In this document: positions 1 through 10,799 of the stretch, in pieces
How positions within the stretch are numbered: the stretch's first letter is position 1
How the letters are laid out: every line of letters starts with the position of its first letter
Origin: Macrostomum hystrix
Lineage: Eukaryota; Platyhelminthes; Macrostomidae
Length of the DNA stretch: 64,000 nucleotides
NCBI GenBank assembly: GCA_950097015.1
Contig: CATNEN010000014.1
Span: 806,001 to 870,000, forward strand
Direction of reading: 5' to 3'
Notes under the pieces: generated by a model
Seen by the model: the letters and a program-made list of their open reading frames with translations, nothing else
Databases searched by the model: none
What the model was told of the DNA's origin: nothing
Program-made: the position numbers and the translations under genes

Positions 1-175
1 GTTAAAGTAAAGGAAAGCAAAACTACTGTCCTACTGGTTAATGCTACCCTCTCAACTACCCCAGCTAATGCTGGCACATTTAACAGTTGGGTGAGCTGAT
101 GAAAAACAGTTAAGCGTCTTGCCAATGGACACACATTTTTCTAGTGGAATTGATATTCGAACTCTGAGCATGAGT
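1..175 (-). repeat. Degenerate SINE-like repeat
   Basis: Read on the minus strand this stretch has a tRNA B-box-like core (attcga near 154-159) followed by an 'agacgcttaa' type motif and a 'cacccaactgttaaat' stretch. The same order of motifs recurs on the minus strand in the introns at 13.6 and 62.2 kb. I infer an old tRNA-derived dispersed repeat cut by the window edge. No A box or tail can be defined. Confidence 0.3.
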
Positions 176-1338
176 AAAAAAGCGAGGCCCCAAAGCCCGC
201 CTTTTATTTTATCAAAATCTCTGTAAGCGAACCTGGAATAGGATCGGAAAGCTGGCTCTAAATTACAGAATATTGCGTTGCTTTGGACAGAGCGACATCT
301 ATATGCAAAAGCAGTTAATCAACATCATAGGATTTCTTGAATTCAACAGCCAGGTGAAATTTTCAGATAAGCTGTGACGAACCGCACAATGTTACGAGTC
401 TGCCGCCGACAACCGTAAGTGTCTCGTATTTATCCTACTATATTAATCCTAAAAGTACTGGGAAACATCGGCATTACGTACTGTTTGAGTAATTTACGGG
501 ACTTGGCCTGTAATTAATTTTTACACTTTAATTGTTTAAGGGGTGCTACGTACTGCTGGAGACTGCTGTCTTATATGTCACAGAAGACAGCGAGAGACAG
601 CGAGTTCAGGCAGGAAACTTTAGAGTGATTGTGCTAAAGCACATTGGAATATGCCGCCGCCCCAGTCCATACATGTACAATTGGCTCGTACCAAACCAAC
701 CTCGCAATTGAACTTTAAGTCAAAGCGGGCTCTCGAGACCATGCAGCCAGCGTCTTAGCTGTCAACTTCAACTCACGACCATTCAAGTCTCAACTCAAAG
801 GATTCTGCTGGTGGGCTTCGTATTAACTCTTGTACAAACTGGCGTATTATTAGCGGGCTGCTATCACAAGCTCGAAATTTCACAACACCGAAAAGCATTT
901 TTTCATTAGGTCGAAACTTTAGTTTTCGACGTTGTGAAATTTCGAGTTTGTGAAACCCCCCTTATTAGCAATCGGCCTAAATCAGGGGTCGGCAAACTTA
1001 TATGGCTCGAGGGTCACAGAGAGAGTACAAGAGACGACAGCGGGCCGTGCTGATAGAGGTGACTTCATATAGAGGTGACTACTTTCAAAGATCACTTCAT
1101 TATCACTTCATCTTAATATTTATCGCGGCTTCAATGAAGACGTACAGGAGTATAAGAAACGGCAACCTTCCGGCCGACAGTGACGCCAGCCGACCCGCCA
1201 GCACCAGTCGATGACGCAGAAATTCTGACGCTGTTAGCCGACACCGTACTACTGGACTGGTCAACAATGATCGGTGGTAGGTCGGCAAAAGTTTTTTTTT
1301 AAAGAAAATAGACTCCTTTTTTGACCATATAGCGGCTA
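176..1338. other. No gene recognised
   Basis: Apart from the inverted repeat at 865-952 I see no convincing coding, RNA or mobile-element signal. Short open frames on both strands here lack codon structure or homology that I can recognise. Confidence 0.4.
865..952. repeat. Short inverted repeat (hairpin)
   Basis: Arms 865-886 and 931-952 are reverse complements at 21 of 22 positions, separated by a 44-base loop. The arms contain ctcgaaatttcacaac and its complement. This could be a miniature transposon relic or a structured RNA locus; no target-site duplication is evident. Confidence 0.6.
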
Positions 1339-2046
1339 AGTCCTTTTTGCACAGCCGCTGCGGGTGACAGTCTTGCCGAACACCGGTTGGCCAATTAATC
1401 CACCGACCAAAGCGGGTGTGATTGGAGTACTGGAGCTGTCGGTTTTTAATAATCTTCGCTGCAAGGAAAAAGTAAAAACGCGAGTATGATTCAAGAAGCA
1501 GTGCTGGCCGGTATATTGGTACCTGCTCATGAATTCAAGACAATGCTTTTGACGAACTAACAGAAAAATACGAGTACTTACAAATTTTTTTTTGCAAAAG
1601 CTCGCTAACCGCGACACGAAGACCAGCAGCGGTAGTGAGGCCACCACTATCAGTATTTGCCAAAGCAGATTGAAGAGCCTAAAAATAAGATTCCCAGGGC
1701 TACAACGGTGTGGCCACATTCAATAACATACTCGTAGAATTGCGCCAGATCCAAAACAACATAATAATACTCTTTCCTAAATCCACAAAAAATTTTATAC
1801 TATCTTACCAAAGCAATATTTCGCTTTTCGCAAAACCCTGTCACGTCTTCCGACTCGAAGACGCTGGTTTCTCCGCCGCTTTTTGGATGAAGCAGTACGA
1901 TGGCATGTAAACCAGCTGAGTCAGCAGAATCAATCTGAAATTCCATATACCCTCGTTGAGTTTGTTGTACCTGTGGTAGCGTGGCACACACAATTGGTAA
2001 AATAACCAAGACAGGAACTAGATTCCGAGAGAGAATTTTATACCGG
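1339..2046 (-). CDS. Candidate multi-exon gene, unidentified
   Basis: Three candidate exons run right to left. The first starts at an ATG at 1946 and ends at 1809 before a gtaaga donor. The second is 1678-1582, with a tttttag acceptor and a gtaagt donor. The third begins at 1458 after a cttgcag acceptor and stays open past 1339. Phases agree across both introns, and the product reads like ordinary protein, including a Gly/Ala/Thr-rich helix-like stretch in exon 2. A TATAAAA lies on the minus strand at 2036-2042, about 90 bases upstream of the ATG. I do not recognise the family. The 3' end is uncertain because the frame runs into a poly-A/T tract, and chance splice motifs could explain the whole model. 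Confidence 0.25.
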
Positions 2047-2049
2047 CCT

Positions 2050-2700
2050 CAACGCAGATGCTTCCTGGCAGAGGAACAATCCGGTAGTCAGGCTAGATCA
2101 CCTAATTTCCTCGGATTGCTCTAAGTTAGCCTATAATTTAACTTATCTGACCTTGCTCTGAAACACCCGGTATACTCTGCTTCTAAATGCAGTATACGGT
2201 TTGTTTGCCAATAAGATGCAAGAAGAAAGCGAACCGAAGCAAAGCTGAAGTGTCGCTAAACGGCATGAAGACTGGAGACAAGAAACGTGCATATTCGTAC
2301 AGAAGTTGTGTTTACCATGGCACTAACACCCTCTCAAGGATTCGTCGGACTGTGCTCTACTCATAGTAGGAGCATTTGAGCGTTGTTATGCCAGTCTTCT
2401 TCCGAACTTAAGCGATTGCACCATGGTGTGCAATGTGACTCAGTGCGCAGACAGAGCTGGAAAGAGAGAGAGAGAGCGGAGGGGGGGTGGCGAGCGGAAG
2501 TGACAGTGCACGGGGAACACTAACTACCAACCCTAGCCCTCCCACAGACCTAGAACAGCCTGACTCTCAGATTGCCTGGAGGCTGCTCAGCAGTCTACAG
2601 CACATCAAGTTACATTGACTTAAGGAGAGTAAGTAACATCCGAAGCCTACTTAAAAACGTTTGAATAAAACGGCTAAATATTCCTGAATAAGTAAATTGC
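2050..2700. other. No gene recognised
   Basis: This stretch contains a GA-rich simple sequence at about 2460-2490 and no exon, RNA or element that I can support. Confidence 0.4.
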
Positions 2701-2712
2701 ATTTTTTCTTAC

Positions 2713-3140
2713 AAGCTTACTAGCAGCCTTTCGAAGCTTCCGTTTGGTTACATCTATGCTACTTTTCCGTTGATCAGCAGCATTTCTCAACAAAATGCGC
2801 TCCGCGTCTCCTAAGTTTGCGTACGATGCTCGCAAACTTTCCATCTGGTCTGAAAGGCGGAAAAGGGATTAGTTTGAATTTTGACACCGAGCTAAATAGC
2901 AGTAAAAAGAGAAAGTGATCGAAAGAAGCCCATACAATTTAGCTACCTAAAGACAAGAAAATTGTCATGGTTACAATGTCAGGCGAATCCTCGAGTCAAG
3001 ACGATAAAGATATAACAACAGCATGAAGAAGATTGATTAAAAACTACTCATTTCTACTACTACTCCATACGAAGCATCACTCACGAGTAATACTAACACC
3101 CGGAGTGCAGTTTCGGCGGCAATGCTCCTTCCAAGACATT
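2713..3140 (-). CDS. Two candidate exons of an unknown gene
   Basis: Exon 3140-3085 has a ctttcag acceptor and a gtgagt donor. Exon 2849-2713 has a cctttcag acceptor and a gtaaga donor. They join in phase through a split codon. The second exon gives 45 codons of charged, heptad-like sequence rich in Lys, Arg, Ala and Leu, as in a coiled coil. No start or stop is visible, and a link to the candidate exons at 1339-2046 cannot be shown because the phases do not match cleanly. I do not recognise the protein. Confidence 0.25.
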
Positions 3141-3239
3141 CTGAAAGCACAAAAACGTTAAAAAAAATAAAATAACAGAACATCTAACCACAAAAGAAGA
3201 AAATACACCCAACAGTATAAGAAAGGAAGGACCTAAAGG

Positions 3240-6200
3240 TAGGGAGGGTGGAGGGGGGAAAATAGAGGTTAGGACGGCAGGGAGGGTGGGACAGCAGGGA
3301 GGGCTAGCAGGGAGGGCAGCACAGCAGGGAGGGTGGGACAGCAGGGAGAGCTGGACAGCAGGTAGGGCTAGCAGGGAGGGCAGGACAGCAGGTAGGGCTA
3401 GCAGGGAGGGCAGAACAGCAGGGAGGGAGGGTGTGACAGCAGGGAGGGTGGGACAGCAGGGAGGGTGGGACAGCAGGGAGGGTGGGACGGCAGGGAGGGT
3501 GGGACAGCAGGGAGGGTGGGACAGCAGGGAGGGTAGGGCAAGGAGGGGTGGGGAAGCAGGGAGGGCCAGTAGGAAATGCGGGACAGTAGGGAGGGAGAGT
3601 GGGGCAGCAGGGAGGGTGGGACAGCAGGGAGGGTGGGAAAGCAGGTAGGGCTAGCAGGGAGGGCAGCACAGCAGGGCGGGTGGGACAGCAGGGAGGGTGG
3701 GACAGCAGGGAGGGTGGGACAGCAGGGAGGGTGGGACAACAGGGAGGGTGGGACAGCAGGTAGGGCTAGCAGGGAGGGCAGCACAGCAGGGAGGGTGGGA
3801 CAGCAGGGAGGGTGGGACAACAGGGAGGGTGGGACAGCAGGTAGGGCTAGCAGGGAGGGCAGCACAGCAGGGAGGGTGGGACAGCAGGGAGGGCAGCACA
3901 GCAGGGAGGGTGGGACAGCAGGGAGGGTGGGACAGCAGGTAGGGCTAGCAGGGAGGGCAGCACAGCAGGGAGGGTGGGACAGCAGGGAGGGTGGGGCAGC
4001 AGGGAGGGTGGGACAGCAGGGAGGGTGGGACAACAGGGAGGGTGGAACAGCAGGTAGGGCTAGCAGGGAGGGCAGCACAGCAGGGAGGGTGGGACAGCAG
4101 GGAGGGCGGGACAACAGGGAGGGTGGGACAGCAGGTAGGGCTAGCAGGGAGGGCAGCACAGCAGGGAGGGTGGGACAGCAGGGAGAGCTGGACAGCAGGT
4201 AGGGCTAGCAGGGAGGGTAGAACAGCAGGGAGTGAGGGTGTGACAGCAGGGAGGGTGGGACAGCAGGGAGGGTGGGACGGCAGGGAGGGTGGGACAGCAG
4301 GTAGGGCTAGCAGGGAGGGCAGCACAGCAGGGAGGGTGGGACAGCAGGGAGAGCTGGACAGCAGGTAGGGCTAGCAGGGAGGGCAGGACAGCAGGTAGGG
4401 CTAGCAGGGAGGGCAGAACAGCAGGGAGGGAGGGTGTGACAGCAGGGAGGGTGGGACAGCAGGGAGGGTGGGACAGCAGGGAGGGTGGGACGGCAGGGAG
4501 GGTGGGACAGCAGGGAGGGTGGGACAGCAGGGAGGGTAGGGCAAGGAGGGGTGGGGAAGCAGGGAGGGCCAGTAGGAAATGCGGGACAGTAGGGAGGGAG
4601 AGTGGGGCAGCAGGGAGGGTGGGACAGCAGGGAGGGTGGGAAAGCAGGTAGGGCTAGCAGGGAGGGCAGCACAGCAGGGCGGGTGGGACAGCAGGGAGGG
4701 TGGGACAGCAGGGAGGGTGGGACAGCAGGGAGGGTGGGACAACAGGGAGGGTGGGACAGCAGGTAGGGCTAGCAGGGAGGGCAGCACAGCAGGGAGGGTG
4801 GGACAGCAGGGAGGGTGGGACAACAGGGAGGGTGGGACAGCAGGTAGGGCTAGCAGGGAGGGCAGCACAGCAGGGAGGGTGGGACAGCAGGGAGGGCAGC
4901 ACAGCAGGGAGGGTGGGACAGCAGGGAGGGTGGGACAGCAGGTAGGGCTAGCAGGGCTAGCAGGGAGGGCAGCACAGCAGGGAGGGTGGGACAGCAGGGA
5001 GGGTGGGGCAGCAGGGAGGGTGGGACAGCAGGGAGGGTGGGACAACAGGGAGGGTGGAACAGCAGGTAGGGCTAGCAGGGAGGGCAGCACAGCAGGGAGG
5101 GTGGGACAGCAGGGAGGGCGGGACAACAGGGAGGGTGGGACAGCAGGTAGGGCTAGCAGGGAGGGCAGCACAGCAGGGAGGGTGGGACAGCAGGGAGAGC
5201 TGGACAGCAGGTAGGGCTAGCAGGGAGGGTAGAACAGCAGGGAGTGAGGGTGTGACAGCAGGGAGGGTGGGACAGCAGGGAGGGTGGGACAGCAGGGAGG
5301 GTGGGACGGCAGGGAGGGTGGGACAGCAGAGAGGGTGGGACAGCAGGTAGGGCTAGCATGGAGGGCAGCACAGCAGGGAGGGTGGGACAGCAGGGAGGGT
5401 GGGACAGCAGGGAGGGTAGGGCAAGGAGGGGTGGGGAAGCAGGGAGGGCCAGTAGGAAATGCGGGACAGTAGGGAGGGAGAGTGGGGCAGCAGGGAGGGT
5501 GGGACAGCAGGGAGGGTGGGACAGCAGGTAGGGCTAGCAGGGAGGGCAGCACAGCAGGGCGAGTGGGACAGCAGGGAGGGTGGGACAGCAGGGAGGGTGG
5601 GACAGCAGGGAGGGTGGGACAACAGGGAGGGTGGGACAGCAGGTAGGGCTAGCAGGGAGGGCAGCACAGCAGGGAGGGTGGGACAGCAGGGAGGGTGGGA
5701 CAACAGGGAGGGTGGGACAGCAGGTAGGGCTAGCAGGGAGGGCAGCACAGCAGGGAGGGTGGGACAGCAGGGAGGGTGGGACAGCAGGGAGGGCAGCACA
5801 GCAGTGAGGGTGGGACAGCAGGGAGGGTGGGACAGCAGGTAGGGCTAGCAGGGCTAGCAGGGAGGGCAGCACAGCAGGGAGGGTGGGACAGCAGGTAGGG
5901 CTAGCAGGGAGGGCAGCACAGCAGGGAGGGTGGGACACCAGGGAGGGTGGGACAACAGGGAGGGTGGAACAGCAGGTAGGGCTAGCAGGGAGGGCAGCAC
6001 AGCAGGGCGGGTGGGACAGCAGGGAGGTTAGGACAGCAGGGAGGGTAGGACAGCAGGTAGGGCTAGCAGGGAGGGCAGGACAGCAGGGAGGGTGGGACAG
6101 CAGGGAGGTTAGGACAGCAGGTAGGGCTAGTAGGGAGGGCAGGACAGCAGGGAGGGTAGGGCAAGGAGGGGTGGGGAAGCAGGGAGGGCCAGTAGGAAAT

Positions 6201-6335
6201 GCGGGACAGTAGGGAGAGAGAGTGGGGCAACAGGGAGGGTGGGGCAGTAAGGAGGGTAAGACAGTAGGGAGGATAGGGCAGCAGGGAATGTAGGACAGCA
6301 ATAAGGGCCAACAGAGAGGATAGGATAGCAGTAAA
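3240..6335. repeat. 17-bp G-rich minisatellite with higher-order structure
   Basis: Roughly 180 units of a 17-bp motif (gggagggtgggacagca) and variants such as ggtagggctagca. A marker variant around 'aaggaggggtggggaag' recurs at 3540, 4543, 5423 and 6163, giving higher-order periods of 1003, 880 and 740 bp. The plus strand is purine- and G-rich and holds many GGG-N-GGG-N-GGG-N6-GGG runs, the pattern of G-quadruplexes. Because 17 is not a multiple of 3, long stop-free frames appear on both strands with a 17-residue period. They are artefacts of the repeat and not genes. Confidence 0.95.
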
Positions 6336-6394
6336 GTAGGATAGCTGTTGTTCAGAGGGACATCAAGGATCAAGGCTACATATGGCTGTTCAGT

Positions 6395-6520
6395 CCATGA
6401 ACTAGGAGGCCACCATACCCATAATCAATTACCCTAGGTAATGCTGGTAAACCCTCAAATCAAACCCTTAACCTTTAAGTCATGAGTCCAATGCTCTAAC
6501 CACTAGGCTACAACCCCTAG
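6395..6520 (-). repeat. tRNA-like SINE head
   Basis: On the minus strand from about 6518 the sequence shows an A box (tagcctagtggttagagca), a CAT anticodon-like loop and a B-box-like gggtttgattt, spaced as in a tRNA. The stems do not close well and 'cagtccatgaac' type SINE body sequence flanks it, so I read it as a tRNA-derived SINE and not a working tRNA gene. Confidence 0.45.
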
Positions 6521-6789
6521 CAGTAGGTATGTTGTAGGTATACAACCTATATTAAAAAGATCATATTTAAACCAACAATACAAATTTATACTCGTATTTA
6601 TACTGAAACTAATAGCAAATTTATATTAGGTCTAGAGTAGTGTCAATGAAAAAAAGATATAAATATCAAGCAATTCATATAGGCCTAGTATTAGGCAATT
6701 AGCCATTCTAAAGTGAGTATGAATTATACTGTTTATACCATTTCAGCATCTAAAAGCTACCATTTTTTGCTTGCTTTGCTTGCTATATA

Positions 6790-6818
6790 ACTGGTACCAT
6801 ATAGCATATGGTACCAGT
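6790..6818. repeat. Perfect 13-bp palindrome
   Basis: actggtaccatat at 6790-6802 is followed by a 3-base spacer and its exact reverse complement at 6806-6818. It abuts the truncated hAT element on its left, where the left terminal repeat would be expected. Confidence 0.75.
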
Positions 6819-6946
6819 GGCGCTGGCGCCCTTTCTTGGCTCCTGGCGCCCTTTTTCGGCCGCTGGCACCCCCTCTGTGATTCTCATGGCGCTCCCCTGA
6901 CAGACCGCCCCAAAACAAAATTCCTGGATCTGCCACTGACTGTATA
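6819..6946. mobile_element. Truncated hAT miniature element (right end)
   Basis: The right terminal inverted repeat cctggatctgccactg ends at 6938 and is followed by actgtata (6939-6946). That is the same 8-bp target duplication that flanks the complete copy at 19811-20071. The internal 'ccgctggcaccccctctgtg' region is shared with that copy. The left end has been replaced. Confidence 0.7.
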
Positions 6947-7175
6947 GAGGAGTGGCTAAGAGACATGTTTCTAAAGAAGTAATCAAGAGGGGGCTGTTTG
7001 GACAAACTTTTCACATATTTTTTACTTACAACGCCCTTAAACAAACTCTTCACTTTTCATTAATGCAGTAAATAAATAAATGGTGACCTTCACTATAAAG
7101 TTAATACAGAGACGTGAATTGCTTACTGCTTTGCTTTAAATTTCTGCCCCAAAAACAACGGGCAAAAAAAGCTAG
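6947..7175 (+). mobile_element. Helitron family-1 3' end fragment
   Basis: This stretch is nearly identical to the 3' parts of the Helitrons ending at 18386 and 21004. It ends with a tgccc/gggca hairpin, an A run and the terminal CTAG at 7172-7175, followed by a T, as Helitrons require. The hAT fragment on its left sits at the same place within the Helitron as in the copy at 18387-21004, so this is probably the tail of a third such element. No 5' end is present. Confidence 0.75.
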
Positions 7176-7471
7176 TTGTTGTATAATTCGCTAGTCTCGA
7201 TTGCAGTAATAGTCCAGTAGGCCAATTAATAAGAAATGTGCATTATTAAGTAGTAAAATACCGATTGTTAGTTGTCATATTATTATGCAGATTTTTTTAT
7301 AAATTATTCATTTTGTTGATTGTAGTGGCTGTCTAGTTGTTTCAGAATATTTACAACTGTATTTACCATATTGCCATGTTGTTTTTGGCCCCGTCTTATT
7401 AAAAAAGGATAACATATGCCAATTGTTGCCAATGCTAATTGGCCATGAGCGACTAAATTATATTAACAGTA
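7176..7471. repeat. Duplicated spacer, left part
   Basis: About 296 bp matching 27448-27750 with few differences. It lies between two Helitron ends. Together with 10034-10112 and the sequence from 11994 onward it forms the disrupted version of the continuous spacer at 27.45-28.2 kb downstream of ADAM copy 2. Confidence 0.85.
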
Positions 7472-10033
7472 CTAGCTTTTTTTGCCCGTTGTTTTTGGGG
7501 CAGAAATTTAAAGCAAAGCAGTAAGCAATTCACGTCTCTGTATTAACTTTATAGTGAAGGTCACCATTTATTTATTTACTGCATTAATGAAAAGTGAAGA
7601 GTTTGTTTAAAGGCGTTTTAAGTAAAAAATAAGTGAAAAGTTTGTCAAAACAGCCCCCTCTTGATTACTTCTTTAGAAGAAATTAGAAATTCAGTCGCTC
7701 AGTCTCAATTTTAGCGTACATGTCCACTGCGAACTGAAGCAACAGCTTTCGGCACCTAAGAATGTAGTTGAAGCTTCCTTCTCGGACCATTAGCCTAAAG
7801 GCATAGAAGTCCATTGCTGACACATTCTTTGTCGCCGATGGGTTTCCAGTGCGAATGTCAATTTGCCTGATGTTGATGTGGTACCCATCCTCTCCGTCCC
7901 AGAAAATAAGCGGATACTGCAATGTATCATAGGCTTTGTGCAGCTCAGAAATCCTTTGCAACTGATTGCTTCGCAGCTGCAGAACAATGTCTCGCTTCTC
8001 AAATTCCTGCCCAACAATTTGAATTGCGACATCGTTAACAACTGGTGCGTTATATCTCCTCTCATGCTGGCCTGCAGGCCGTTTATCAGCACGAATGACT
8101 ACTCTGTGCTCCTCTGTGTCCCGTGGCAACCTCTCCATGGCAGTTTTAAATTGACGAACATAATTATTTTTCTCGTGCAGGACTTCCTGTAACTCAAATA
8201 CAATGTTGGCACGCACTCCTGGAGCGATTCTACATCGGCGCTCAACCTGCTCTTGATGATCTCCCATGAAGTAGATCTGCAGGAACTTTGGCTCCTCTCC
8301 AGGCAGTGGTAGCAATGATCCTATGTCATGGTACACCTGACCTTGGACTTTGAATGCAGGCATGAACCCTGGATCACGGACAATACTTTTAGCTCCAAAA
8401 GAAGTCATTTGAAAGCAGCTGTTGTAGCACCGGATATTAGACAGAAAGTGCTCAGATTCTTCTGTCTCACCCAGCAACAGATGCCGAAGGCATGGTGGCA
8501 GGTTCTCGTTCAAAGGTTCAAGTCTGACCTTTCCGTTGGAACAGCACATGCCTGGAGTTTCGTTGGCCCATCTTAATGCATTGCAGCGTGCGCATTTGAC
8601 CGACATTCTCGCCATCGCAAGTTTAGGATGGACACCATAGACAACAGTGGGATCATAACTCAGAGCCGCATTCAGTGCCCAAGGACGTGGGCCAGCTGGC
8701 TGATCAGGTTCGTCAACGTTGGGGTTTGTTGGGGCCGGGGGTGGTCCAACAAATTGGAAGGTCTCAGTGCGTTCCCTATGCCGCTCTCGATCATCCTGCC
8801 GACGCACTTCAGCCTGGTTGGCTGTTTCATTGCGACGGGCCTCGGCAGTCCGGTCTCTGTCCAGTTCTTGGCGCTGCTGTGTCTGGACTGCAGTCTCATT
8901 GCGACGGGCCTCGGCAGTCCGGTCTCTGTTCTGTTCTTGGCGCTGCTGTGTCTGGACTGCAGTCTCATTGCGACGGGCCTCGGCAGTTCGCTCTCTGTTA
9001 AGCTCTCGTCGCCTATCTACGTCTCTGCCGTGACTGGCTGTAGAACTTATTGCAGCTCCAGCACTGCTTCCACTGGTGCCTGATGTCTGTGCTCTTGTCC
9101 GAGGTCGAAGGTTATAAGGCTGGACTGGCTCAACTTCATTTTCACTTGAAGCTGCTTGTGGCTGTGCTGAGGTGCTTGGTCTTGGTGCTGCTGTTGTTGC
9201 GCCGTCTTCTACTGCATCGTTTGGCCTTGCTGTTGCTCGTCGAGCTGCTTTAGTCAAGCGACTTAAAAAACTTTTCTTAGGTGGCATCTGAAAGTTAGAA
9301 GTAGTCCGAATGACAGGGGACCTGTGTTGGAAAATCTTTCTCTTCTCTTCAGTGGGAGAGGCTAAGCCTCTGTATATTTTAGCAAAGCACTGTACGCCAG
9401 CCTCTCTCTTTCTTCTATCCCAGGCTGGCTGGAGAGAAATATCGACCGGAGAGCCCACTGGGACGCCACCGCACTCACCGCACTCAGTCTCAGTGCTGCT
9501 TGGGGGCCAGTAGACAGTCTAGGGGTTTGGGCTGTGTACATTCACGCTTGAAATACAATGTACAGTCTGGGGCTTCGGCGCCCGGGGAAGGGAGGGGGTG
9601 GCTGTAATAAAATTTGGCCCGCAGAGTGGCGGAGGGGAGTTGGGGTGGCTGTCCTCGGAAAACAAAAAGTGACTCACTTTGAGATGATGCAGCTTTGCTC
9701 TGGATTGAGTAGAGATGTTCAAAATTGACAGCATTGTTGGAAAACATGTAAAGTATAAGTGGATCAAATTTGGAGAAAATCTGAGAAAGTGGGGCGACGA
9801 TATGTCGAATTGAGTGATTTTTTGACGATCTTTGAGCAGTTTTTTGCACTTTTGAGCAGGAAGGAAATGATTTTTCGGGAATTTGAGTAGCCTATTGCAC
9901 TCAGCGTAGGTGGTTTTAGGTATGTGCAAAGTTTGGTGCGATTTGGTTGAGCGGTTTCGGCGTCTATAAAGACAAAAGGTTGCACACAGACAGACAGACA
10001 GACAGACAGAGTTTTCACTTTTATATATATAGA
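7472..10033 (-). mobile_element. Helitron family 1, copy 1 (internally deleted)
   Basis: A minus-strand element with both termini. The 5' TC end lies at 10033 and begins the family leader tctatatatataaaagtg. The 3' hairpin and CTAG lie at 7475-7472. Flanks are A on the 5' side and T on the 3' side, and the unoccupied paralogous site at 27750/27751 is exactly A|T. About 740 bp of leader is shared with the copies at 15976 and 18387. It encodes only the N-terminal third of the Rep/helicase; the rest has been deleted down to the shared 3' region. Confidence 0.9.
7683..9287 (-). CDS. Helitron Rep/helicase, N-terminal part only
   Basis: The likely start is the ATG at 9287, a lysine-rich beginning (MPPKKSF). 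The frame is open further upstream but only into the element leader. After a Ser/Ala-rich region there are about three tandem 22-residue Arg/Glu/Gln-rich coiled repeats (core ERTAEARRNETA), then a cysteine pair region and the conserved Helitron N-terminal domain, ending near the family motif MYAKIETERLNF just before a stop. The HUH endonuclease core, the tyrosines and the helicase are absent. Full Helitron proteins exceed 1,300 residues, so this is about the first third. It cannot transpose by itself; whether the fragment is made is unknown. Confidence 0.85.
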   Translation of the reverse strand: MPPKKSFLSRLTKAARRATARPNDAVEDGATTAAPRPSTSAQPQAASSENEVEPVQPYNLRPRTRAQTSGTSGSSAGAAISSTASHGRDVDRRRELNRERTAEARRNETAVQTQQRQEQNRDRTAEARRNETAVQTQQRQELDRDRTAEARRNETANQAEVRRQDDRERHRERTETFQFVGPPPAPTNPNVDEPDQPAGPRPWALNAALSYDPTVVYGVHPKLAMARMSVKCARCNALRWANETPGMCCSNGKVRLEPLNENLPPCLRHLLLGETEESEHFLSNIRCYNSCFQMTSFGAKSIVRDPGFMPAFKVQGQVYHDIGSLLPLPGEEPKFLQIYFMGDHQEQVERRCRIAPGVRANIVFELQEVLHEKNNYVRQFKTAMERLPRDTEEHRVVIRADKRPAGQHERRYNAPVVNDVAIQIVGQEFEKRDIVLQLRSNQLQRISELHKAYDTLQYPLIFWDGEDGYHINIRQIDIRTGNPSATKNVSAMDFYAFRLMVREGSFNYILRCRKLLLQFAVDMYAKIETERLNF

Positions 10034-10112
10034 TAATACAGGGAAACATGTAATACCTTTCTCTGGTAAAGCGATAATTTTTTATTATAATTTTCACTTT
10101 TAGTTCACTTCA
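10034..10112. repeat. Duplicated spacer between two Helitrons
   Basis: 79 bp that match 27751-27827 and continue the spacer of 7176-7471 once the Helitron is removed. Two Helitrons of different families inserted within 80 bp of each other. Confidence 0.85.
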
Positions 10113-10206
10113 CTAGCAAGTGATGCCCCCCTTCGGGGAGCAGAAATACTTTTAATTCGTCTAGTATATACTTTTAGCAGCTAAATTTACAGCTTTTTAA
10201 AGCTAC

Positions 10207-10787
10207 AATTAACTCCCCAGTTGACAATGATCCCCCAGTTGATGATGATCCCCCAGTTGACAATGATCTCCCAGTTGACAATAATCCCCCAGTTGACAAT
10301 GAACCCCCAGTTGACAACGATCCCCCAGTTGACAATGATCCCCCAGTTGACAATGATCCCACAGTTGACAATGATCCCCCAGTTGACAAAGATCCCCCAG
10401 TTAACAATGATCCCCCAGTTGATGATGATCCCCAGTTGATGATGATTCCCCAGTTGACAATTATCCCCCAGTTGACCATTACCCCCTATGATCCCACAGT
10501 TGACAATGATCCCCCAGTTGACGACCATGATCCCCCATTTGATGATGATTCCCCAGTTGACAATTATCCCCCAGTTGACCATTACCCCCTAGTTGACAAT
10601 GATCCCCCAGTTCAAAATGATCCCCCAGTTGACAATGATCCCCCAGTTCAAAATGATCCCCCAGTTGACAATGATCCCCCAGTTGACAATTATCCCCCAG
10701 TTTACCAAGATCCTCCAATTGACGATTATCCCCCAGTTTACCTTGATCCCCATTTTGATGATGACTCCCCAGTTAACGTTGATTTTT
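10207..10787. repeat. 18-bp minisatellite inside Helitron 2
   Basis: About 32 units of ttgacaatgatcccccag. Since 18 is a multiple of 3, all frames read as hexapeptide repeats on both strands. I see no reason to call these coding. Confidence 0.9.
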
Positions 10788-10799
10788 CAAACGCTAGGT

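Noticed and set aside
983..1010. caggggtcggcaaac resembling a hAT terminal repeat
   Set aside because: No matching right end or 8-bp duplication could be found.
3286..6373. Many long open frames on both strands rich in Gly/Gln/Arg or Pro/Leu/Cys
   Set aside because: They follow the 17-bp unit in all frames, occur on both strands and have no start context; a minisatellite explains them.
6440..6518. Functional tRNA-Met gene
   Set aside because: A and B boxes are recognisable but the acceptor and T stems do not close and SINE body sequence adjoins it.
8628..9253. Plus-strand ORFs opposite the Helitron N-terminal gene
   Set aside because: Antisense shadows created by the repeated Arg-rich coding segment.
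9490..10097. ORFs in the Helitron leaders (also 15955-16512 and 18402-18941)
   Set aside because: The leader is shared non-coding sequence; its ORFs differ in frame between copies and start inside simple repeats.
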